A DNA stretch of 64,000 nt. Source: a virus. The position numbers and the translations under genes are program-made. The notes below the pieces were generated by a model, which worked only from the letters and a program-made list of their open reading frames with translations, did no database searches and was not told the origin of the DNA. The DNA lies in IMG/VR virus record IMGVR_UViG_3300025012_000058, positions 24,302-88,301 of that record; one strand, 5' to 3'. This document shows positions 50,728-59,406 of this stretch, in pieces; position 1 is the first letter of the stretch, and each line of letters starts with the position of its first letter.

Positions 50728-52104
50728 ATGGGAGATCGTAGTCAATTAAAGGGCACACCAGTAAGTGTGCTAAAGAATCAAGAAGCAGAACACAGGAAAC
50801 TTATTGGTCAGAATGACCGTCCTGGCTTCTTAACAATGTCACACGGAAGAAATAAGTTTCGAATCTTCCCTAAGCATCCTGATACTCAGTCATGGATTTA
50901 TCCAAAAGCTGTTCATTGGGTTCCTGCAGAAATTAAAGATGATAATGGTAAGGTTATTGAAATCAAGAATTTACCTGTCTTTAATTCTAGAGTTCATGGT
51001 GGCACAAAGAATGACATCATTGAAGAGTACATTGAAATGGTAAAGAAGACTTTAAAGGATGAAGCTCCTGATAAGGTTACTGAAAGACTGGCACCAATCT
51101 TAGATTGGAGAAAAGGGATGGTCATCAATAGTAATTGGGTTTGTTATGCTAAGAAGCTTGAGGCTGATGAGACTGGACTTATTGGCCGTCTAGAGTTGAC
51201 TTCTGGAACAAAAGAGAAACTTAATGCTCTGGCAGCTGTTGAAAGTCCCAATGAACCTATTGTAACAGACCCATTCACAGATGCTGATGATGGAGTTTGT
51301 ATCTTGGTCGACTATGACCCCGAAAAGAAAGATGCCAAAGGCCAGAAGGACATGAAGAACTTCTATATTGTATCTCTGGACCGTCAGAAAGTTGATAAGT
51401 TTACAACTCAACTCATCCCAACTCCCTTGACTGACCAGGATGTTGAGGAATTTTTCAAACTTGAGCCTCTTGAAAAGCTTTACAAAAATGTGTATACAAA
51501 GAAAGACTTCCAGAGAGCTGTTACTGGCCTCCAAATTGTTGATGAAAGAGAGAAGTATGGTGTCTTTCAGAGTTCAGAGTTTCTGGAATTAGTTGATGCC
51601 ATGTGTGATCTTTATCCTGAAGGAGAAGGAGTTGAAGAAGGTTCAGGAGTTGAAATTCCTGTAGGAGAAAAAGAAGTTGAGTTGCCTGCTAAACTAGCAC
51701 CTAAAACTCCCTCCAAATCTAATCTTAAAGAGGTGATAGCTAAGCCAGTAGTAGGAGATGAATTTGATAAAATGGATCGTACAGCCCTGAAAGCTTATAT
51801 TAAGACTGAATTGAAAGGTGAGATTACAGTTATGAAGTCTTACCTAGATCCACAAATTAGAGATCTCATTCGAGACTATATAAAGACTCATTCTCAAGCA
51901 GCTGATGAAGTTGAATCTGATGAAGTTGAATCAGATGAAGTAGATGACTCTCAAGCTTCTGCCGAACAAGTAGCTAATCTTACAAATAAGACTGTTGCTG
52001 AAGTTAAGGAGAAGACACCAGTTATAGTAAAAGAAAAAGGGAATACTACTCCTAAGACTAATGATCGTCTTGAAGCTTTAAAAAAGAAACATAATTTAGC
52101 ATAG
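50728..52104 (+). CDS. Probable single-stranded DNA-binding protein
   Basis: The 458-residue protein has an N-terminal segment with LTMSHGRNKFRIFPKHPDTQ then WIYPKAVHWVPAE, an aromatic-rich beta region like phage gp32-type ssDNA-binding proteins, and VINSNWVCYAKKL near 136. A long C-terminal tail is acidic, including three tandem DEVES units (near residues 393-407), the usual tail that recruits replication partners. No zinc-binding Cys cluster is seen. The gene sits between polymerase and SbcCD/RecA genes, as expected. The call is inference from pattern and context. Confidence 0.5.
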   Translation: MGDRSQLKGTPVSVLKNQEAEHRKLIGQNDRPGFLTMSHGRNKFRIFPKHPDTQSWIYPKAVHWVPAEIKDDNGKVIEIKNLPVFNSRVHGGTKNDIIEEYIEMVKKTLKDEAPDKVTERLAPILDWRKGMVINSNWVCYAKKLEADETGLIGRLELTSGTKEKLNALAAVESPNEPIVTDPFTDADDGVCILVDYDPEKKDAKGQKDMKNFYIVSLDRQKVDKFTTQLIPTPLTDQDVEEFFKLEPLEKLYKNVYTKKDFQRAVTGLQIVDEREKYGVFQSSEFLELVDAMCDLYPEGEGVEEGSGVEIPVGEKEVELPAKLAPKTPSKSNLKEVIAKPVVGDEFDKMDRTALKAYIKTELKGEITVMKSYLDPQIRDLIRDYIKTHSQAADEVESDEVESDEVDDSQASAEQVANLTNKTVAEVKEKTPVIVKEKGNTTPKTNDRLEALKKKHNLA

Positions 52105-52151
52105 ATTGAGAATGGCAGGTAGTCTCTGATGAAGAGCCCTGCCTCTCAATC
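52104..52151 (+). promoter_or_regulatory. Strong RNA hairpin before sbcD-like gene
   Basis: GATTGAG/CTCAATC and GGCAGG/CCTGCC form a two-part stem of 13 pairs with a small asymmetric bulge, closed by an 18-base loop. No T-run follows, so it is not a typical terminator. It begins at the stop of the SSB-like gene and may stabilise, process or regulate the transcript between SSB and sbcD. Confidence 0.65.
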
Positions 52152-52163
52152 ATTAATAATAAA

Positions 52164-52177
52164 AAGGAGAGAGTTTA
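52164..52177 (+). promoter_or_regulatory. Canonical Shine-Dalgarno before sbcD-like gene
   Basis: AAGGAG (52164-52169) lies eight bases before the ATG at 52178, a strong classical ribosome-binding site. Most genes of this window lack any such site, so this is an exception and supports the start chosen. Confidence 0.6.
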
Positions 52178-53209
52178 ATGGCTCAGATTGTAACAGCAGA
52201 TTGGCATATAGAGCAAGATAATCATGCTCTTATTGATAGCTTAACTACTCAGCTTATTTCTGGAGGTAAAGAGAGAGAGATTGATACTTTACTTATCTTA
52301 GGTGATATCTTTGAATCTCGAAGAGCTCAACCATTGGCAAACTTAAGTTTCTTTGGTTCCCAACTAGAGAAGTTTGCAGAACATGAAATGAAAGTTATAG
52401 CTATACCTGGAAACCATGATAAAATTGACCAAGAGTCAACTCTCTCCTATCTTAAAGAGTTTCAATACCACCCTAACTTTATAGTCATTCCAGACTATAA
52501 TTTTTTAGATATTGGGAAGAATAGACTTCACTTTATTCCATATTTTAAGGAGGAGACTGCATATTTAAGTCGGATTCCTCAGATCAAGATGGATAAGAAA
52601 AGAGAAAATGTATTGTTCACTCATGTTGCAGTAACTGGAGTTAAGAATAATGATAATACAGAAGTTGCTAATAGTTTGAAGCTTGGAATGTTTGTTGGCT
52701 TTCATTCAGTTTTTGTAGGTCATTACCATAACAAGTCTAGAGTTGGGAAGAATATCTATTATATGGGATCTCTCTATCCTAGAGCTTTTGGTGAAGATCA
52801 GGATAAAGGGTTTCTTGTGTTGAATGATGATCTTACATTTGATGAGTTTAATTTAGACTTTCCTAAGTTTTTGAAAGTGAGAATTGATGCAAATATTGTT
52901 TCAATTAAGGAGATTGATAAGCTAATTGGGCAATACAAGAACTCTAAAGATCATATCCGATTCTCATTCTCAGGCAAGCCTGTTAAACTAAAAGCTCTTG
53001 ACCCAAACAAGTTTGAAGAAGTTGGGATTGATGTTGAGTTTAAACAGGAGGAAGTTGAAAAAGCTATCTCTGATGTTGAATCTGGAGAGATAGTATACTT
53101 TGATAAACAACAAATTTATAAAGAGTTTGAAACATTTTGTGACCAAAATGAATTAGGCTCGAGACACATTGGTTTGAAATATTTAAAAACAATATTGAAA
53201 GATGGGTAA
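52178..53209 (+). CDS. sbcD: SbcD/Mre11-like nuclease subunit (gp47-like)
   Basis: The 343-residue metallophosphoesterase has the ordered metal ligands: TADWHIEQDN (residues 5-14), LLILGDIFESRR near 48-59, IPGNHDKID near 78-86, LFTHVAVTG near 147-155 and FVGHYHNKSR near 175-185. With the ATPase encoded two genes on it forms a DNA-end processing complex like T4 gp46/gp47 or SbcCD. Asp and His at the first site are arranged as DxH. A strong Shine-Dalgarno precedes it. It overlaps recA by eight bases. Confidence 0.85.
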   Translation: MAQIVTADWHIEQDNHALIDSLTTQLISGGKEREIDTLLILGDIFESRRAQPLANLSFFGSQLEKFAEHEMKVIAIPGNHDKIDQESTLSYLKEFQYHPNFIVIPDYNFLDIGKNRLHFIPYFKEETAYLSRIPQIKMDKKRENVLFTHVAVTGVKNNDNTEVANSLKLGMFVGFHSVFVGHYHNKSRVGKNIYYMGSLYPRAFGEDQDKGFLVLNDDLTFDEFNLDFPKFLKVRIDANIVSIKEIDKLIGQYKNSKDHIRFSFSGKPVKLKALDPNKFEEVGIDVEFKQEEVEKAISDVESGEIVYFDKQQIYKEFETFCDQNELGSRHIGLKYLKTILKDG

Positions 53210-54191
53210 AGCATTTGAGCTAGCATTAGTTGATATTGATAAGACATATGGTAAAGGCACCATTATGAAGTGTACTGAAAAGCCTCAGGTCATGGAGGTG
53301 GTTGCTTCTGGGTCACTGGCATTGGACATAGCTCTTGGAGTAGGAGGCTACCCTAAAGGTCGAATAGTTGAAATTATTGGGTGGGAAAGTTCAGGCAAGA
53401 CTACTTTAGCTTTACATGCTTTAGCTGAAGCTATGGCAACAAACAAAGAGTGTTTGTGTGCTTTTGTAGATGCTGAACATGCTCTAAATCTTGGATATGC
53501 TGAAGCTATCGGAGTTGATCTTGATCGTCTTTATATCTGTCAACCAGACAATGGAGAACAAGGGTTAGAAGTAACTGAGAAGTTGATTCGTAGTGGTGAA
53601 TGTGCTATGGTTATTGTTGATTCTGTAGCAGCCCTAACTCCACAAGCCGAAATTAATGGAGACATGGGAGATGCTCAGATGGGGCTTCAAGCAAGATTAA
53701 TGGGTCAAGCCATGAGAAAGTTAACAGGTATTACGAAAAAGTCTGAAACTATCCTGGTCTTTACTAATCAATTTAGGGATAAAATTGGTGTTACCTGGGG
53801 AGACTCACGAACGACACCAGGGGGTAATGCCCTGAAGTTTTATGCTTCAATAAGAATGGAGGTTACAAGAACCACTACTAACAAAGACGGAGACAACCAA
53901 GCCAAATCTAACAGAACTCGAGTCAAAGTTATAAAGAATAAAGTAGCTCCTCCATATAGAGAATGTGAATTTGATATACTCTATGGAGTTGGGATTGATA
54001 AGTTTTCAGAGATTGTAGATATGGGAGTGACTCACAATTTGATTAAGAAGTCTGGTTCATGGTTTTCTTATGGAGAGACTAAACTTGGCCAAGGCAAAGA
54101 TGCAGTTTGTGCATTATTAAAAGACAATCCAGAACTCGTTTCAGAGCTGGATATGAAGATAAAAGATATTTTGTTTGAAGTGGAAAATTAA
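53202..54191 (+). CDS. recA: RecA recombinase
   Basis: The 329-residue protein is a full-length RecA-type core: VVASGSLALDIALGVGGYPK, Walker A GWESSGKTT (residues 60-68, with Trp for the usual Pro), CAFVDAEHALNLGYAEAIGV, MVIVDSVAAL with the Walker B Asp, and the L2-region TNQFRDKIGVTWGDS with TPGGNALKFYASIRME. It pairs homologous DNA strands for recombination-dependent replication and repair. It overlaps sbcD and precedes sbcC, so all three act on DNA ends in one operon. It is shorter than E. coli RecA (353) at the C-terminal acidic tail. Confidence 0.95.
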   Translation: MGKAFELALVDIDKTYGKGTIMKCTEKPQVMEVVASGSLALDIALGVGGYPKGRIVEIIGWESSGKTTLALHALAEAMATNKECLCAFVDAEHALNLGYAEAIGVDLDRLYICQPDNGEQGLEVTEKLIRSGECAMVIVDSVAALTPQAEINGDMGDAQMGLQARLMGQAMRKLTGITKKSETILVFTNQFRDKIGVTWGDSRTTPGGNALKFYASIRMEVTRTTTNKDGDNQAKSNRTRVKVIKNKVAPPYRECEFDILYGVGIDKFSEIVDMGVTHNLIKKSGSWFSYGETKLGQGKDAVCALLKDNPELVSELDMKIKDILFEVEN

Positions 54192-54216
54192 TTATATTTA
54201 AGAAAGAGATTGTACC

Positions 54217-56298
54217 ATGTGGAAGCCACTAAGATTGTATGTCCAGAACCTTGGTTCACATCTTGAAACAGAATATAAATTTGTTTCAGGTAAACCTACT
54301 CTTATTCAAGGAGTAAATTTAGATGATCCAGAACAAGAGTCTAATGGCTCTGGTAAGTCAGTTCTGATCGATGCTTGTGCTTATGCTTTAACTGGTAGTT
54401 TTTTAAGAAAGGTGAGAGATGAAGAGATGATTAATGACAATGCCCAACAAGCCATTGTAGAGATGTCTCTTACTAATGCCAGACTGAAACAAGATCTTAC
54501 AATTCGTAGAACTTTATTCAGAAAAAAGACTTCTGAACTAGAAGTTATTATTAATGACATTCCACAAAAAGATAAGTTTCCTAGTATTAATGATGGTAAT
54601 ACTTTCTTAATCAAGCTTCTTGGAGTTAACCGAGAAGACTTACTAAACTTCTACTTAATTTCCAAAGAAAAGTATGTTTCTTTTTATCGTTCATCTGATA
54701 ATGACAAGAAGGGTGTCATATCTAGATTCTCTAATGCCAATCTTATTGAAGGTGTTGATACTATTATCCAGAGAGAAGTAGAAGAGATTGATGTAAGATT
54801 ACGAGGAATTGAAGTAAAGATTGAACATAATAAGTCTCAGATTGAGGTTTATGAGAATCTAATTAAAGAGACTTTGGTCAATCATGAAAGAGAGGCACAG
54901 ATTGCTGTTGATGAAATCAAAGGTAAGATAAAAAAGTTAGAAGAAGAGAATGTTGAACTTCTTGAATCTATTAATGTCTATAAAGCTGATATTCTCACTC
55001 TTCAAAAAGGAGAAGAGACATTTAAAAAACTTCTATCCCAACTCCAGACACAGATTGACTCTTTTAAGTCCTTATCTTTTGAAAAAGAGATGAATGAACT
55101 AGAAGAAATTCAGAAAGCTAATTTGTTGGAGCAAGAAGAAATTGGAAAGAAACAACAAGCTTTACGTGACAAGAAACAAGAACATCTTGATGAGATTAAA
55201 GATCTTGACAAGATCTATCTTGAACTGAATCATAAAAAGCAAGACTTATCTAATTTATTGGTTGGTAGAATTGCTTGCCCTAAGTGTACTCATGAATTTA
55301 TTCTTGGTAAAGATATAGACGTTAAAGTTTCTGAAAAGAAAATAAAAGAGTTTGAAGCTGATATGGCTATTATTACTGAAGAAAGAGAGAAGATCCATAA
55401 AAAGATAGAAATGTTAGGAGTTGCCTTTACTCAGCTTGATCTAGAAAAGAAAGAGAATCAAGCTGACTATCAAGTTCTTCTTCAAGAAAAGAAACAGTAT
55501 GATCTTAAGATCGAAGAACATGACAAACAGCTTAAAGGTTTAAGAACTAGCTATCAAAGTACTGAATCAGACATGTTCAAGATTCAAAGAACCATAAAAC
55601 AAAAAGAAAATGATATAATGTCTTTTGAATCGCAGATTGAAACAAACACTACTCTTATTGTTACACATACTAATTCAGCTGAATTTTTATCCAAAATTAC
55701 AGTAACTGAGAAGGTTGAGCCATACCAAGTCAAGATTGATAACTTGAAAGCTGAGTTTCCAGAAATGGACAAAGAAAAAGAAGAAATTGATCATGATAGA
55801 TTTGTAAAGAGTGAATGGGTTCAACACTTCAAACGATTCAGAACCCATCTTGCAAATAAGGCTATCAAAAATATTGAAGGTTATGTCAATCTCTTTCTAA
55901 AGAAGATGGGATCAAACCTCCAGGTTGAGATTGAAGGCTATAAAACACTGGCTGATGGTACAGTGAGAGAGAAAATAGCCCCTACAGTTCTAAGGAATGG
56001 AAGAGTGTTTGGTAATTTCTATAAATGTTCGGGAGGAGAGAAAGGGAGAATCGAGCTAGGTACTGTGCTTACTGAGCAAGCACTTATAAACTTGTCAAGT
56101 CCATCAGGAGGTTTAGATTTATTATTTGTCGATGAGATTCTAGACTCAGTGGATGGCAGAGGCTTTCAAAGTATGGCTAAGTCTCTAAATGGTTTGAAAA
56201 AGACCGTGATGTTAATCAGCCATGTAAACATTGCCAGCAATGAAGGCTATAATTTAATTACTGTAGAGAAACGAGATCGAAATTCTCGGATAGTATGA
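54217..56298 (+). CDS. sbcC: SbcC/Rad50-like ATPase (gp46-like)
   Basis: The 693-residue SMC-like protein has Walker A NGSGKSVLID near 44-53, long coiled coils (about 195-345 and 365-530) and a central zinc hook CPKC near 354-357. The ABC signature CSGGEKGRIELGTVL lies near 602-616, Walker B LLFVDEILDSVDG near 635-647, and the H-loop MLISHVN near 667. Partner of the SbcD-like nuclease. The coiled coils are of gp46 size, much shorter than bacterial SbcC (about 1050). It lies 25 bases after recA. Confidence 0.9.
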   Translation: MWKPLRLYVQNLGSHLETEYKFVSGKPTLIQGVNLDDPEQESNGSGKSVLIDACAYALTGSFLRKVRDEEMINDNAQQAIVEMSLTNARLKQDLTIRRTLFRKKTSELEVIINDIPQKDKFPSINDGNTFLIKLLGVNREDLLNFYLISKEKYVSFYRSSDNDKKGVISRFSNANLIEGVDTIIQREVEEIDVRLRGIEVKIEHNKSQIEVYENLIKETLVNHEREAQIAVDEIKGKIKKLEEENVELLESINVYKADILTLQKGEETFKKLLSQLQTQIDSFKSLSFEKEMNELEEIQKANLLEQEEIGKKQQALRDKKQEHLDEIKDLDKIYLELNHKKQDLSNLLVGRIACPKCTHEFILGKDIDVKVSEKKIKEFEADMAIITEEREKIHKKIEMLGVAFTQLDLEKKENQADYQVLLQEKKQYDLKIEEHDKQLKGLRTSYQSTESDMFKIQRTIKQKENDIMSFESQIETNTTLIVTHTNSAEFLSKITVTEKVEPYQVKIDNLKAEFPEMDKEKEEIDHDRFVKSEWVQHFKRFRTHLANKAIKNIEGYVNLFLKKMGSNLQVEIEGYKTLADGTVREKIAPTVLRNGRVFGNFYKCSGGEKGRIELGTVLTEQALINLSSPSGGLDLLFVDEILDSVDGRGFQSMAKSLNGLKKTVMLISHVNIASNEGYNLITVEKRDRNSRIV

Positions 56299-56450
56299 AT
56301 ACAAAAACCTTAGAACCTATTGGTTATTGTAAAGAATGTGGTCATTCTGTTTATGAAAGTGATGCTATGAAGCCAGATCATCCAGACTTATATGAATGCT
56401 CTTATTGTAGTCATCCACATACAAAAGAAGAATTAATACTAATAGATTGA
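56295..56450 (+). CDS. Tiny zinc-ribbon protein, 51 aa
   Basis: An ATG overlapping the sbcC stop (ATGA) starts a 51-codon frame ending at TGA 56448-56450. The product has two CxxC pairs, YCKECGHS near residues 11-18 and ECSYCSHP near 34-41, as in a rubredoxin-like zinc ribbon, and a helical C-terminus (TKEELILID). Its overlap with sbcC and spacing of two bases to the next gene argue that it is translated. Function unknown; it may bind DNA or a protein partner. Confidence 0.55.
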   Translation: MNTKTLEPIGYCKECGHSVYESDAMKPDHPDLYECSYCSHPHTKEELILID

Positions 56451-56452
56451 GT

Positions 56453-56950
56453 ATGAAATATTTCATAGGCTGTGACCCTGGCAAATTAGGTTCAATTGTA
56501 GTGATCTCAGAGGATCAAGAGATTATCTGGTCACCTATGCCACTTCTTGGTGAACTTTATGATTTTAAAAAATTAAGAGAGATATTAACTGACTTTAATA
56601 GTCTTGGTATTGTACATACAGTTCTAGAAGATGTTCACAGTCTTCCTGGAGTATCTGCCAAAGCAAATTTTAGTTTTGGTTATGGCTTATGTGCCATTGA
56701 ATCAGCTCTAAGTTTTCTTGATATGCCTTTTACTAAAGTGACTCCAAAAACCTGGCAAAAACTCATGCATCAAGGAGTCCCAGTTATTAAAAGAGAAGGT
56801 GGAAATGACACAAAGACAATGAGTCTTTTTGCAGTCCAGAGACTATTCCCAAATCAAAATTTGTTAAGAACAAAAAGATGTACAAAGCCCGACGAAGGCT
56901 TTGTTGATGGGTTATTAATGGCTGAGTACTGTAGACGTAATTTTAAATAA
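56453..56950 (+). CDS. RuvC-like Holliday junction resolvase
   Basis: I use ATG 56453 rather than a TTG six bases upstream. The 165-residue protein has the RNase-H-fold resolvase acids in order: Asp8 in IGCDPGKLGSIVV, Glu in TVLEDVHSLPG near 61-70, and the C-terminal Asp in EGFVDGLLMAEYCRR near 149-163. KVTPKTWQKLMHQG near 100-113 is also typical of RuvC-like phage proteins. It would resolve four-way junctions before packaging. Neighbours are recA, sbcC and RNase H. Confidence 0.8.
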   Translation: MKYFIGCDPGKLGSIVVISEDQEIIWSPMPLLGELYDFKKLREILTDFNSLGIVHTVLEDVHSLPGVSAKANFSFGYGLCAIESALSFLDMPFTKVTPKTWQKLMHQGVPVIKREGGNDTKTMSLFAVQRLFPNQNLLRTKRCTKPDEGFVDGLLMAEYCRRNFK

Positions 56951-56953
56951 CAT

Positions 56954-57313
56954 ATGAAAACTCAAACTAAAAAAGGTAGAGAGACTAAAGACTACATGTC
57001 TGAAGTTTCTCTTGATGGTGGAAAGAGAATGATATTTATTCTTTGTGGTAAGTTTGCTACAAAAACTGGTCTAAAAGCTTTTCATATTGGAGCTAGCAGA
57101 GACTTAACAGTAGAATCAGTAGCTCAAGCTAGACAGAAAGCTTCAACATTCATTGAGTTCAAGTTATCTAAAGCCTTAAAAGACCACTATTGGGAACAAG
57201 ATAGTAAAAGATTTGACATTGACACTTCAAAAAAGATTCAGTGTATCTTTACTAAGCCTCCGAAATCATTGATTGATAAATTAAGAAAGAATGTAGCTAA
57301 TGGCAAACTTTAA
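56954..57313 (+). CDS. Protein of unknown function
   Basis: The 119-residue basic protein begins with KTQTKKGRETKDYMSEVSLD and contains strands (RMIFILCGKFATKTGLKAFH) and a helix (SVAQARQKASTFIEFKLSKA). There are no Cys pairs or acidic catalytic sets. It follows the resolvase by three bases and overlaps the next gene by 14. Tight spacing and codon use support it as a gene; function is unknown. Confidence 0.45.
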   Translation: MKTQTKKGRETKDYMSEVSLDGGKRMIFILCGKFATKTGLKAFHIGASRDLTVESVAQARQKASTFIEFKLSKALKDHYWEQDSKRFDIDTSKKIQCIFTKPPKSLIDKLRKNVANGKL

Positions 57314-57614
57314 GTGTATAACTTGTCAAAGAGAATATGATCACTCTAACTTTTTTATGAAAGTAAACAAGCTAGGGGTATTAATTTATGAAAATAAGCT
57401 AGGAGAAGAATTACTTTGTGAATGTGGAGGTACTCTAGATCACATTGACATCTCAGGTCCAGTTGGTTTTAATTTCGGAAGCTTTGCTTCTATGCCAGTT
57501 GAACAAAAAGAGAAGTACTTCAAAGACATCTCAAAACAAGACTTCAAGAAACATGGTCAAGACTATATTAGAGAAGCAAAGAAAAGAGAAAACAAAAATA
57601 ATAACCCTATATGA
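57300..57614 (+). CDS. Small zinc-ribbon-like protein
   Basis: The 104-residue protein has CITCQREYDHSNF near residue 5-17 and CECGGTLDHID near 39-49, two CxxC-type knuckles separated by a hydrophobic hairpin, as in small zinc-ribbon proteins. The C-terminal half is charged and helical. It overlaps both neighbours by short stretches. A DNA- or RNA-binding accessory is possible; no family assigned. Confidence 0.5.
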   Translation: MANFKCITCQREYDHSNFFMKVNKLGVLIYENKLGEELLCECGGTLDHIDISGPVGFNFGSFASMPVEQKEKYFKDISKQDFKKHGQDYIREAKKRENKNNNPI

Positions 57615-57913
57615 TCAATAATCCAGAAACCTTGTATGCCTTCGTGGCATCTACAGGCATTTCATTAATTCATATCATTGACACTAATGAATTGTTTGCT
57701 TTTGACAAGTTTGTCCCAGCTGAAGGCTTACTCAAGAAACATACTCTTACAGGCAGAGATGTTTCAACTTACTTTCATCAACAATCAGCAATGTTAAATT
57801 ATGGGAACATTGAAGCTCAAAAACAAACAATCTTGACTAAGATCATGTCTCTCCCATTAATTCGGAGAGAGTATTCTCATGACATAAAGTGGTCTTCATA
57901 TTTGGCAGTGTGA
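57611..57913 (+). CDS. Small protein of unknown function
   Basis: The 100-residue protein overlaps the preceding gene by four bases (ATGA) and the next by 25. It has a strand-rich first half (LYAFVASTGISLIHIIDTNE) and a helical second half (NIEAQKQTILTKIMSLPLIR). No motif is recognised. Confidence 0.4.
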   Translation: MINNPETLYAFVASTGISLIHIIDTNELFAFDKFVPAEGLLKKHTLTGRDVSTYFHQQSAMLNYGNIEAQKQTILTKIMSLPLIRREYSHDIKWSSYLAV

Positions 57914-58704
57914 CTCTTAAGTTTCCACATGGACTTACTAAAGTATGTAGAGAGAAGAAACTCCTCACTCTAGTTAAGTTTTGGTACCAGCTCAAGAAAC
58001 AATCTACTAATGGCTACTTATCTAAAGGGAGTCTTTCTAGTTTAAATTGTCATCATTCTCAGTTTTGGCCAAAACTCAAGAAACTTTCCCAACTTGGTTA
58101 TATTCGACTTTATAAGAATGGATATGCACTAGTTTCATATGATTGTCTATGGAAAAGTCTTGGCTATACTTATTCATTTAAAAGAAAAGAAGAGACAATA
58201 GAGAGACGAAATAATTTTAGAATATTAAAAGTCTCAGATACAGAAATTGACTATGTCTGGGATGAACTAGATAGATTACTGGTCTTTAATTCATTTAAGA
58301 GGCAAGAAAAAGCTACTTCTACTGTTACAACCACTATGCCGAAGTACACCAAGGAGTACATTAATGGTTCTTTGAACCATGTGTATTCTGTGATCATAGA
58401 TGGCTCAATAGAACAAAAAGCTGAATCTGCCCTTAATCTCTTCAAATTTAAAAATGCTAATCTTGATGTTTCACTATCTTGTAAAGGGTTTGCTAGAATA
58501 CTAGGCTACAAATCTTCTTATTCTGGTCATCTGCACCAACACAAGTTCTATGAACCTGTTAAGAGATGTGTAAAAGTCATTACAGAATGGAATGATTACT
58601 TTGGTAAAGAAACTGTAAAACAGTTAAGATCTTTACATCATCGACCATTCTTCTATGATAAATCATCAGGAGGGATTTATCTTCAACTTTGTAATCAAAT
58701 TTAG
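57889..58704 (+). CDS. Possible winged-helix DNA-binding protein, GTG start
   Basis: No ATG opens this frame early, so I take GTG 57889, 25 bases inside the preceding gene; GTG 57910 is also possible. Residues 20-80 (TLVKFWYQLKKQSTNGYLSK, then QFWPKLKKLSQLGYIRLYKN) read like a winged helix in which an HTH helix is followed by a wing strand. The rest is unassigned and includes LDRLLVFNSFKRQEKATST and GHLHQHKFYEPVKRC near 215-229. The 16 bases coding KFYEP recur right after the insert at 62110-62125. A regulator or replication initiator is possible. Confidence 0.45.
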   Translation: MVFIFGSVTLKFPHGLTKVCREKKLLTLVKFWYQLKKQSTNGYLSKGSLSSLNCHHSQFWPKLKKLSQLGYIRLYKNGYALVSYDCLWKSLGYTYSFKRKEETIERRNNFRILKVSDTEIDYVWDELDRLLVFNSFKRQEKATSTVTTTMPKYTKEYINGSLNHVYSVIIDGSIEQKAESALNLFKFKNANLDVSLSCKGFARILGYKSSYSGHLHQHKFYEPVKRCVKVITEWNDYFGKETVKQLRSLHHRPFFYDKSSGGIYLQLCNQI

Positions 58705-58785
58705 TTTTATGTGTGTATTAGTTTTCAAATCTACATGTTACACGTATCTACGATATAGATAAATTATTTGGAATAGATAAAGAAG

Positions 58786-59235
58786 ATGATTGAAATTTGG
58801 ACAGATGGGTCTTGTAATTATAAACTTCAGAAAGGTGGAGTGGGCTGTTATATAAAAAGAGGAGAGAGTGAAATCTTCTTTCAGAAGGGTTATTATGGTA
58901 CTACTATTTCTAGAATGGAGCTTAGAGCAATCATTCATGCATTCCAGTTAATAGAAGACAAGATTGGTGTAGACATAATTGTCTATTGTGATTCTGAATA
59001 TACAGTTAATTCTATTAATTATGGCTGGGTTTGGCAATGGGAAGAAGATTGTTGGATTAGTAGAAAAAATGCTGATCTCTGGACTCGTTTTCTAGATGAA
59101 TATCGTAAGTTCTTTGGTGGTCATATTCAATTTAAGTGGTGTAAGTCTCATGCTGACTTGTATGGGAATGAAGTTGCAGATATTTTGGCTGATTATAAGA
59201 ATCAAGAAATATGGGATGAAGATATAAGAGATTAA
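58786..59235 (+). CDS. rnhA: Ribonuclease HI
   Basis: In 149 residues all four catalytic acids of RNase HI are present: Asp7 in IWTDGSCNY, Glu45 in SRMELRAII, Asp69 in VYCDSEYTV and Asp near 131 in GNEVADILA, plus the WCKSHADLYGN segment that carries the conserved His. It degrades RNA in RNA-DNA hybrids, such as Okazaki primers. The 81-base gap before it has no clear motif. Confidence 0.9.
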   Translation: MIEIWTDGSCNYKLQKGGVGCYIKRGESEIFFQKGYYGTTISRMELRAIIHAFQLIEDKIGVDIIVYCDSEYTVNSINYGWVWQWEEDCWISRKNADLWTRFLDEYRKFFGGHIQFKWCKSHADLYGNEVADILADYKNQEIWDEDIRD

Positions 59236-59242
59236 GTATTTA

Positions 59243-59276
59243 TTTGATAATAGAAATATAATAATTATATTTACCC
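59243..59276 (+). promoter_or_regulatory. Candidate promoter before the small-gene insert
   Basis: TTTGATAATAGAAATATAATAATTATATTTACCC resembles the phage promoter blocks at 42401 and 44083, with TTTG and TTATATTTA. Behind it the phage-like composition stops, and the inserted small genes begin. The insert therefore appears to be placed downstream of a phage promoter that may once have served a now lost gene. Confidence 0.5.
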
Positions 59277-59290
59277 ATTAGTTCTTTGAC

Positions 59291-59330
59291 AAGATCATCA
59301 ATAGTGAAAAATTTGAATTATTGATATCTT
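59291..59330 (+). repeat. Inverted repeat/hairpin in insert left end
   Basis: AAGAT-C-ATCAATA pairs with TATTGATATCTT (12 pairs, one bulged C) around a 15-base loop. No T-run follows. It sits between the phage-type promoter and the first insert gene. The rest of 59236-59406 shows no gene. Confidence 0.6.
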
Positions 59331-59406
59331 ATTGTTAGCAATAACGAAGTGGCGTTTTAATGTTTGTTAATGGTGAAAATAGCACTGTTTTAAACTAAAA
59401 GATGAA

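Noticed and set aside
51901-51950. Tandem repeat GATGAAGTTGAATC
   Set aside because: It is in frame and codes the acidic DEVES units of the SSB-like protein tail, so it needs no separate explanation.
52118-52140. CTGATGA in a hairpin loop, reminiscent of a hammerhead ribozyme core
   Set aside because: The required GAAA behind stem II and the NUH cleavage context are absent, and the helix topology does not give three stems.
58711-58764. 17-codon frame between 57889 gene and RNase H
   Set aside because: It is too short, with no overlap or spacing that suggests translation, and no motif.
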